Source: Macrocybe gigantea
Taxonomy: Eukaryota > Basidiomycota > Agaricomycetes > Agaricales > Callistosporiaceae
Assembly (NCBI GenBank): GCA_011319805.1
Contig: SJRY01000055.1
Coordinates: forward strand, 1 to 49,409
Direction: 5' to 3'
Length of the DNA: 49,409 bases
In this document: positions 41,828-49,409 of the stretch, in pieces
Layout of the letters: each line of letters opens with the position of its first letter
Numbering within the stretch: the stretch's first letter is position 1
Program-made: the position numbers and the translations under genes
Notes under the pieces: model-generated
The model's input: the letters and a program-made list of their open reading frames with translations, nothing else
What the model was told of the DNA's origin: nothing
Databases searched by the model: none

Positions 41828-43057
41828 CAGTCCCCTTGCAAAAGTTTGCAACATGTAAATAAATAAAAACATACTCTTGAAAGAATTCATTTTTACACCA
41901 CCACAACTCTATGCTATGTAATCTAGTACTTGGTAGATCCACCTTTGGCCTCTATAACATCTTTTACCCTGTCTGGCATGCTTCCAACTAAAGTATTTAT
42001 CAATTCCAAGTCCAGTTTTGCCCACTCTGCCTGAAGCATACTCCACAATTCATCCACATTCTGAGGAAGAGTTGGCCTGCTATTGATCCTACTTTTGAGC
42101 AGAATCCAAACATGTTCAATAGGATTGAGGTCTGGAGACTGTGCTGGGTGAGGGAGAATGACCATGTTCTGATTTTTTCGCCATTCTTGTGAAGCCTTGG
42201 TGCGGTGAATAGGGGCCCCATCTTCCATGACTGCTACCTGCCCTCTCTCTCACTTAGCTCCTCATAGATATCCCAAAGGGGACCAGAAAGGATTAATCTG
42301 ATATAATCTGACCCCTTTCTGGCATCCTTTGGGATTCTAATAAGGGGACCAAGCCTCCCATGTGCCATACACCCCCAAATCATCAAACTTTGCCTTCCTG
42401 ACTTGAAAGTTGGAGTGAGACACTTCTTGTCATACTTCTCTCCAGGTCTCCTGTGCACCCAGACCACCCTAGAGTTTTTCCCAATCTCCACAGATGACTC
42501 ATCTGTCCAAATCATCCGGTTCCAGTCCTCACTCCCCCAACCCTGGTGTTCCTTCGCCCATACAAGCCGTGCCTTCTGATGCTCAGGCTTGAGATAAGGT
42601 TTCTTGGCTGCAACATGTCCTTTCATGCCTAAATGATTGCTGATAGCCCTCCTAACAGTGTCTGGATGGACAGGATCGTCTCGAGAGGTGTTGACATTTT
42701 GGGTGAGCTCGGAGAGAGTTTGGTGTCTGTTTCCATCTAGAGAAACTTTGAGATGTTGTATGGACTGCTCATCTAGCTTGGGTGGTCTACCCAAGCGTGG
42801 GGTATCATCAAAATGACCTCGGGTATCATAGTTTTTGAGAATGCGAAAAATGGTGCTGCGGTCCCTTCCAACAAAAGTGGCAATATCTTGAATTGGCATG
42901 TTTTCTTTGGATTTGTGATAGATGAGGATCACAGCTCTGGTGATGTGTTTTTGGTTCCAGGTGTCTTAGGCATGGTAGGTGGGGTATGGGCAGGTGTAGA
43001 GAGTAATTTTTGTTTATTGTTTACACGTGATGTTGCAAAACTTTTGCAAGGGTACTG
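41828..43057 (-). mobile_element. Tc1/mariner element
   Basis: 1230 bp between TA dinucleotides at 41826-41827 and 43058-43059. The left end CAGTCCCCTTGCAAAAGTTT matches the inverted right end CAGTACCCTTGCAAAAGTTT with one mismatch, and the similarity runs on for a few more bases. Size, TA target and internal transposase all fit Tc1-like elements. Confidence 0.92.
41923..42975 (-). pseudogene. Tc1-type DDE transposase with frameshift
   Basis: A helix-turn-helix region (IQDIATFVGRDRSTIFRIL; GRPPKLDE) is followed by MIWTDESSVEIG (first Asp, about 42485-42520), VMEDGAPIHRT (second Asp, about 42192-42230) and SPDLNPIEHVW (Glu, about 42108-42140). The N-terminal frame is open from 42932 to 42234 and the C-terminal frame from about 42240 to 41923. 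They are joined by a 1- or 2-base shift in the GAGAGAGAGGG run at about 42234-42250. A second shift near 42950 separates the probable start (MPKTP at 42975) from the rest. Otherwise nearly intact, so this insertion is relatively young. Confidence 0.88.
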
Positions 43058-43059
43058 TA

Positions 43060-45044
43060 CAGTAATTCCAGGAATCGATGCCACAAGGAAGTGGTCTGTC
43101 CTTCTATGAGAGGCTTGGGCGGTTTCCTTTTCCATACATCCCCCCATGTCTACTAACATGCCTAGCTAACCCACTTAGAACGAAAGATACGTTCTTTTGG
43201 ATCAGTCTTCGAAATACGATCAGATACTTCTCATCAGGCCAGCCCACTTTGATGTGCCAAATGGATGGATCACAATCCCGTGCTGGTGGCGAGGATGCAT
43301 CTCCACTACACATACGCCATCGCGATATGACTCAGATGGCGGTTTCGGATCGTTCTGGCGGCACCTGTTGTAAGATGATCACGCACGCAACTGGAAGTAA
43401 ATTTATTCCCTCTGCCTCTTGGTGCTGCATTCCTTTTTTTTCCCTGTCTACAAAGCAATAGGGTACAAAGCCTGAGCGCAGCGCTGCCATTACTTGGGGG
43501 CAACCTGGGTCATAGCGGTTTTAGACGTCGGTGTTAGTTACAAGACAGCTACTCGCCACTAAGCGGGAGAACTCCAATTTGTTTATCAGCCTCATGGAAA
43601 TCTCAACCGGTTTGTTTTCTCTTTCGTCTGATCTGTTTTCTATGACAATTGCAGGCGTTGGACACTTGAACGTAATCTCGAGACCGGGTGATGCAGTCAG
43701 GAGTCCGCGAACATAGCCACCGAGCAGCACAAATTCAACACCTTTTTCCTTAGTGCAGGTCGATCAATTTAACCTTTTCCGGGCACGCAAGTGGCGAAAA
43801 TCTTGATGTACATCTGTCCTTTTTCAGTCCCTGATCTGACCCTCGCGAAGTTTGGGAAAAGACGTCGCTCTCCCTTCGCTTTGTACGACGGGTGCAATAC
43901 AGTAAAATTCGGGGCGCCCTTATCTAGCACCGTATGCCCGATGCCAAGCTGTGGCGATTCTGTGGGACGGACCTTCATCGGCGCCGCCGCAAATTCCAAT
44001 TTCTGATGAAAGAAGGCATCAATGAAATGAAATATGATATTCCGAGGGTGAGCCTATACAATCTAGCCGGGGACGCTCATTCGAAGCGCTGTACATTCTA
44101 GATGTCGGGGACAATGGACAGGGCTCAAGTACAAGCGATCCCACACTAAAACTCTGTGGGTTTGTGTCCTTAGCCGTTGTCCAGAACACGACAGGGATGG
44201 ACTGATGATATCCAAGTAAAAACATGTTCCCGAGACATTTTTGCGCAGGGGATTCTGTGGAATGCTCTGATGTGTTTCGCTCACCGAGTCAGTCTCTTCA
44301 CATGAATTACGTTTTGTTCCAGGCCTTGGACGGTCCCTGATAATAACACAGTTCTCCGTACGTTACAAGTTCAGGATGGACACGGCCACAACGCTCCATT
44401 GTAAGCACAAAGATCCAGTACGACTGGTCGTGGAATCGAGGCACTGTCAACAGTCTCCTTTAGAGAGGCCGTTCTGTATGTCAACATGTCAAGCTCCAAC
44501 GACGCAACGGGGACCAGATGCTCAGGGAGTTTCACTTATGTGGGAATCATATCCTTACAGGCACTTCCCGTCTCACTTCGCAGTGTCCGCGAATTTTCTC
44601 TAATTATGCGGGAAATCTTCGTGACCTCACCATGTCCTCCGATCTGTGGACCAAAGCCCGGCTTACGCCTAAAGTCTATCTTCCTTTAGTGCTTTATTAT
44701 CGGCTGGCGACACGTTTGAATGTCCAAGAAATCCATGTTCCATATTCCCGCGAAGCCAGGGTCTAACAAACCGCATTGTCCGCGACTTCATATCGAGATA
44801 TTCATTAAGGGAGCAAACCCACATATGGAAGGGAGAAATGAAATGTGCACAACGGTGACCACACCCTATTCCAGACAACCCTTTCAGTCATATAAAATGG
44901 GCGGACACGTTCGCTTCAGTCCTTAACGAACTTCCAGCCCGCACTACAGGTTGTCTAGCATCCTGCTCTACTCATTCACGATGACAACACAGGCAACGAA
45001 TAAACTCACACACACTAGGCTTTTCCCTGACGATTCCACAACAG
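43060..45044. other. no confident gene
   Basis: Many short frames on both strands (for example a minus frame 43769-43999 and plus frames 44376-44926) read partly like protein but show no recognisable motif and cannot be joined. Possibly decayed host coding sequence. No repeats or termini were found. Confidence 0.35.
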
Positions 45045-45393
45045 GAAAATGATCAAAATAATTCCTCCAACACCAAGCCTCAGTTTGAAAGCCCTAGAAC
45101 ACCGAAACGAACGCCCATGGCTTGCCAGTTCTGCCGAGGTCAAGACTCTTCTTACTTTGCACCGAATTTGTCCTGAAATTATGATTATACTAGGAAGAAA
45201 ACTGAAATGCGACGGAGGCCGGCCTTCCTGCGGAAATTGTAACCGACGCAATTATCCTTGTGTTTATACACCTGTGTATGGCCTCGTTGCTCCTGTCACT
45301 ATCAACGCGGACAGCTTACCTCCGCCTTCAGGAGCGCTCAGAAATAGACCGACTATCAAGTGGCTCGTCCGTACCTGTGATTCGTTCTCGTAA
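45045..45393 (+). CDS. Zn2Cys6 transcription factor, N-terminal fragment
   Basis: Two exons, 45045-45138 and from 45194, flank a 55-bp GT-AG intron that splits the finger. Spliced, the cysteines follow C-x2-C-x6-C-x6-C-x2-C-x6-C (CQFC, RKLKC, RPSC, GNC, YPC), the fungal binuclear zinc cluster, preceded by a Ser/Asn-rich leader. The upstream exon may be MTTQ at 44981, but its donor would be GC rather than GT. After the finger a GT near 45270 could start another intron. I could not find the usual middle homology domain downstream, so the gene is truncated or continues in undetected exons. Such proteins bind CGG-containing sites in the nucleus. Confidence 0.65.
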
Positions 45394-46053
45394 TGTATCA
45401 GATCCATTCTGGAGCGTGTAGATGTAATCTATTTTTGTAGCATACCTATGACTTCTGATATGCCATCAAGTATGTGAGCTAGGCAATAAGTTGCAATTCA
45501 CTGGCGTGCTTCAGTCAGATCTGCTAGGTTCAAACAAGGGTCTCAGGCAATGGCCGATCCGAATGATCCCCAGCCCAGCCGCGCCGTGCGTTTTCTGTGC
45601 CTCGAGGTCAAGACGACAATGCAGGGAATTGCCTTTCTTCATCGGAAGTCCTGTGAAATATCATGCGCGTGTTGTCGTCTATAGTCAACACGTTTCAGTG
45701 TTCAATTCTGCTTAAAACAGGGTGCCCTAAGAACTTGTACAGAAGGGGCAAAAGAATTCGGTCTAGTTTCAATGCCCTAATCAGCGGTGCATAGTACGGC
45801 AAGCTTGAAAAAAGCCCTTCATGAGATGCCCTAACATCTATTCACGACGGTGCTGTTTGTAGTTCATCATTTCGGTACGATATGAAGCAATGATCGCACC
45901 GCTGTTGAAGGCAACGGATTCACGAGTCTATTCACGCGGGAAACGATCGCCAGCAGGAGTCAGCGCTTAGACACCAGTACGCTGACCTAACGGCGTCCGA
46001 ATACGCCGGAAGAAGTTCTTGTTGGCGATTAGGTAATCTGAGCGACTTGTCCC
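45394..46053. other. intergenic
   Basis: No supported gene. Contains the upstream region of the ALKBH6-type gene. No clear TATA box was recognised. Confidence 0.4.
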
Positions 46054-47313
46054 ATGTCGAAACGTAGGATGGAACCAGTAATTATTGAACTGGACCAGCA
46101 CCGAATACCCCAACACGAGTGCTTTTACGTTCCAGACTTTGTGACGGTAAAACGGCATTCGTATTCCCAGAACCTACAGTAACACCCTCCCTAGAGAGAG
46201 GAAGAGGAATACCTCATCCGCAAGGTAAGCAAAAGTGGCTCATCGAAAACGGAATGAACAGAACCCCTGCTCGTAACAGATAAGGGAGACTCCCCAAAAG
46301 AAGTGGAAACGACTGTCGAATCGTCGGTAGGTAACGTGTCCTTTCTTAAATGTACCTCTTAAAGCTGACGCTTACGCAGACTTCAAATATGGGGTCAGCC
46401 GCCTCAAGCCGTACGTCACCGCTGGGATTTTAACAGACGTTTTCTGCTAGGAGGCGAAGTCACCGCCAAGAACACCCTCATAACTCAAGCACTGCCCCCG
46501 TTTTTGGTTGTCTAGTACGCCGAAGAAGCTTGAGTTTGGAATGTTCTTTGTGACGGTATGTTCTGTGCAGCCCCGACATTATGACACGGCTCAAGGCCAG
46601 CGGTTTCTTTGATTCGTCGCCTCACGGTGCGCCGAATCACGTCATCATAAACGAGGTACGTAGAATGCTGTAATGCGTCGGCCGGCTGAAATCCATGCAA
46701 TTAGTATCTACCGGGGCAAGGAATAATGGTATACGAATTATCATGGCTCTGGTGGGGATAGCGTCTGAAGTGCAAGTGCGTATACAGCCTCATCAGGATG
46801 GTCCGGCTTATCACCCTATCGTCGCGACGATCTCGCTGGGCTCCCATACCGTATTTCATTACCATCAATATCGGCCGTCTGAGTCGGTGTTCCTCTCACC
46901 GAACGACACTGACCGTTCCCAACACCGTGTTGGGCGGTCCATTGATCCCTCGCCTGTCCTAACTGTCCTCCTGGAACCACGAAGCCTTGTTGTAACCACA
47001 AGCAAAATGTATACCGAACATCTGCATAGGTGAGGAAGCTTCCCACCCGAAAACATCCAGAAAAGCTGAGATGAGAGCATACCTTTAAAGCATCAGGGAA
47101 ATTTCGGAAGATCGCATAATACCTGGAACAGACGGTGCCCCACCCAAACTCGCTGACCTCGGTTCGGAAATTGCAAATTGGAGGATGCTGTCCAATGAGG
47201 AAATAAAAAAGATGGTCAAAGAAGGCGGTGTCCTGCACCGAGACGTTAGATACAGCCTAACCTGTCGTGATATTGGGCGCGTATCTAGCGCCAAGTCATT
47301 TATGCGGACGTAG
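46054..47313 (+). CDS. ALKBH6: ALKBH6-type Fe(II)/2-oxoglutarate dioxygenase
   Basis: Nine exons splice into an unbroken frame of 270 codons plus TAG: 46054-46146, 46195-46224, 46280-46326, 46380-46393, 46452-46506, 46571-46655, 46705-46728, 46788-47029 and 47091-47313. All introns begin GT and end AG (48-66 bp). The product has YVPDFVT and an EEEEYLIRK helix, RLQIWGGEV, PNHVIINEYLPGQGIMPHQD with the HxD iron ligands, GPAYHPIVATISLGSHTVFH, LLEPRSLVV, a distal His in TEHLH, and RYSLTCRDI with the 2-oxoglutarate-binding Arg. Length and motif order fit AlkB homolog 6, whose substrate is not well settled. Exon 4 is only 14 bp. An upstream alternative start is unlikely, since the ATG pair (MSKRRM) precedes the first conserved region. 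It converges on the CHO2-type gene. Confidence 0.9.
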
Positions 47314-47942
47314 GATGTGTTCCTGTCTCGACCCAAGCATTGCATCGCTTCTGTGCTGGAGCGCTGTGGAAAGCTCGAGATCAGAAGCAGCCTAATAAGA
47401 AAAAGATAATGAAGAGGACGATTTAGACCTAGCAAAGGACCTGCGACGTAGATGACAAATGGTTGTCAGCCGAACATCGGGGATTAAGCCTCGTTCAAAC
47501 GGCAGCGAGCTTACATGACCGAGCGCTCTTTCCTCAATGAAATCGGATCGATAAGGATAAATCTGGCCCAGCACGTATGTGTGTACACGTTAAGATGTCT
47601 CGCATTGCCGACCCTTGCGTGCAACATGAGCAGGTATAATCGGTCAACCGTGTAAAATTCGCTCCATGAGCGCAACTGCCCAGGTGAGGGATTGGTTCTT
47701 CTGTTGCCACGCTCGGTCCAGTATTGGACTGCAGCGATTTTGACCAAGCATCCGCTCGAAAAGCCGACATCCTGAATGTTTGAGTTACGAAATAAAGTTC
47801 ATCTATTGCAGAAAACTTAGATTCTACAAATATTCTCGTCGAATAAACTCCATAAGGACCGGACAATGGAGGTCAAGCACATGACACATGACAAGGCATG
47901 ATGTCATGAAAGTTAACGGAAGAGACAAAGAAAAAGAAGAAA
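47314..47942. other. convergent intergenic region
   Basis: Lies between the 3' ends of the ALKBH6-type (+) and CHO2-type (-) genes. Overlapping minus frames at 47511-47866 read partly like protein (RLYLLMLHARVGNARHLNVY) but have no domain and no supported gene model. Confidence 0.4.
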
Positions 47943-49409
47943 TCATGAGGTGAGTATTTCCTTGGAGACCAATATCCGATTTGCAAGGGCAGTTAAGTTG
48001 GCATCCGCAACGATGACATCAGGGGCGTATTCCACGCCGAAGATCTGTTGAATCGCTAGACAAATCCGTTTGGCTTGATCCTCTGACCAGAAGGCAAAAT
48101 CATCCGCGTCCCGTACTTCGGCTTCCGGATCTTCGGTTTCTGATGAAGGACTGGGACGATCCATATCTGGTGTTCTTTCCTCTTTACAAGACAGTGGGAC
48201 GAGGATGGGTCAGAATCGAGGCAGAGAGGTACGATCTGCGCGAGTGTCTCCCGAACAGTGTCGAAGTTGTATTCGGATGGCTTGTCGACTGGACAGAACA
48301 GACTCGGCCCACGATCAAGACACAGACAAGACAGGACATACCGAAGATTTCCAAAGGGCCATCCATACTCAAAACATTGTACTTGCCGTCATGGTGATAT
48401 CGAATCTGGAGACCAAGTCAGCCTTCATCTTCAACATATCAAATACTTATCGCGTACCTCGTACTTGCCAACCATCCACGGCAAGGTGTTACCTTTGAAA
48501 GTAACGACACCGACTTCTGAGCCGTAAGGAGAGGGCGGCCGCGCCGAAGTCGAGCTTAAAGGAATATCTCCAACCCACTCCTCGTTGTGGACGGGCACCC
48601 ACATTCCGAGCGACGACGTCTTGGTGACCAGCGTCGACTTGTTTGCTCCGACCTGATCACCGTTTCAGACACGCTCGAAGAAGTAACTTCAATTCCAAAG
48701 TACGCACTCGGTACATTCCGATCCAGTCTTTACGGGAATGTTGGTGTGGAACTTCGTATTTCACTTGGATGGGTTCTCCGAGATGGAAAGCCTTGACACT
48801 GGTCGACCCAGGCAAAATGTTGATCTTGTACTTCGATCTGTCCAAAGACGATAGATCGCTGGCGACTCGACTGAAAACCCCATAGGTCAGCTCGCTGTAT
48901 CCGGCTTTTCGAGCACGGTTGTGGAATATTCCAAAGACGCACGTAATAACGAGCTTCTCTCTCGATTGCTGAAGCAGAATCTTGGTGTCTTCCATGACTT
49001 CAGATATGACGGGACGGGCTAAAACATGTCAATTAGCAATTAGCAATTCGCACAGATCGCCCGTCGGATCCGAGGGATAAAGCAGAAACAACAACGAACA
49101 TTTCGCCAGAAATTCTTCGACTGCGTCCGCGGTCTCTTCATAAACTTTGTCAAACGTTCCCTTCACTTCTGTCACGACTTTTCTTAGCTTGGGAGCATGC
49201 TTTCTTGCGCGGGACTCGAGCGATCGGGCGTTCTTGCTCGCGACACTCTTCATCACCTTCACAAAGCCTGCGTCCTTGCGCAGGGAATCACCGTACAGCT
49301 TTCGCATGTGAGGACTGCGTGAGACGGGCGATGAATTCATGTGAGCCGCTCGATCGAAAGGCCAGAGCGCGATCAGGGTGCGTACTTTTCGACACGGCTG
49401 AGGAACCAC
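47943..49409 (-). CDS. CHO2: phosphatidylethanolamine N-methyltransferase (CHO2), 3' part
   Basis: Exons, 5' to 3': 49409-49386 (runs off the edge), 49314-49100, 49018-48708, 48652-48458, 48405-48342 and 48288-47943, with GT-AG introns of 53-81 bp. The peptide order fits the C-terminal half of fungal Cho2: HMRKLYGDSLRKDAGF, VEEFLAK, LLQQSREKLVITCVFG, FHLGEPIQVKYEVPHQHSRK, DWIGMYR, LGMWVPVHNEEW, GKYNVLSMDGPLEIF, ADDFAFWSEDQAKRICLAIQ, FGVEYAPDVIVADANLTALA. Cho2 carries out the first methylation of phosphatidylethanolamine on the way to phosphatidylcholine in the endoplasmic reticulum; the membrane and methyltransferase regions would lie beyond the window. In the last exon the frame changes by one base near 48190, so either a sequence error or a mutation is present. 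Confidence 0.85.

Noticed and set aside
43060..45044. Protein-coding gene assembled from short frames in this interval
   Set aside because: No splice chain kept frame and no motif was recognisable. I preferred to leave it unannotated.

Overview
The window looks like a gene-poor, transposon-rich stretch of an agaricomycete-type basidiomycete genome. This rests on many short GT-AG introns of about 48-80 bp, KDZ and pogo-like transposase relics, a chromodomain Ty3/gypsy element, Crinkler-like proteins with nuclease and kinase domains, and two clear fungal housekeeping genes at the right end. I see no bacterial genes, tRNA, rRNA or CRISPR array.

Layout, left to right. 0-3 kb: a weak retroelement-like relic, then a minus-strand hypothetical gene that includes a tandemly duplicated mini-exon/intron unit. 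3.5-4.0 kb: a 446-bp hAT-type MITE with an 8-bp target duplication. 4.0-6.5 kb: a decayed DDE transposase split by a solo LTR. 6.5-8.4 kb: a GC-rich repeat block with a large imperfect inverted repeat. 8.8-10.1 kb: two minus-strand hypothetical genes. 10.7-12.2 kb: a broken Nudix (coenzyme A diphosphatase-like) gene. 12.6-14.3 kb: non-coding repeats, including an array of a 16-bp motif in both orientations. 14.3-18.2 kb: a truncated Ty3/gypsy element on the minus strand with one LTR. 18.4-20.6 kb: a Crinkler-like gene combining a PD-(D/E)xK nuclease-like region with a kinase domain. 20.8-25.5 kb: hypothetical host exons and a second Crinkler-like gene. 25.9-27.5 kb: a decayed second copy of the nuclease-kinase gene, cut by the next element. 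27.5-34.3 kb: a nearly full-length chromovirus with two LTRs. 34.3-36.1 kb: a KDZ transposase relic. 36.1-40.1 kb: a 4-kb palindromic (fold-back) Ty3 element. 40.1-41.6 kb: a pogo-like relic split by another solo LTR. 41.8-43.1 kb: a Tc1/mariner element. 45.0-45.4 kb: a Zn2Cys6 finger fragment. 46.05-47.31 kb: an intact nine-exon ALKBH6-type gene. 47.94-49.41 kb: the 3' part of a CHO2-type phosphatidylethanolamine methyltransferase gene, running off the edge.

The strongest observations are in the retroelements. The chromovirus carries what reads as a canonical -1 frameshift signal (slippery heptamer, 6-nt spacer, stem-loop) between gag and pol. It also has an extra ORF before gag and ATGA stop-start overlaps. 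Both it and the unrelated fold-back element have an 11- or 10-nt sequence just downstream of the LTR that is complementary to the predicted 5' end of their own transcript, which suggests self-priming rather than tRNA priming. The fold-back element has the same LTR end at both termini and a 4-bp target duplication, so it appears to have integrated as a palindrome. Damage to the repeated copies is mostly C-to-T/G-to-A at CpG, turning Arg codons into TGA; this suggests CpG methylation and deamination acting on repeats.

Intron positions, reading-frame checks and repeat boundaries were worked out by eye. Family assignments rest on motif recognition, not on database searches.
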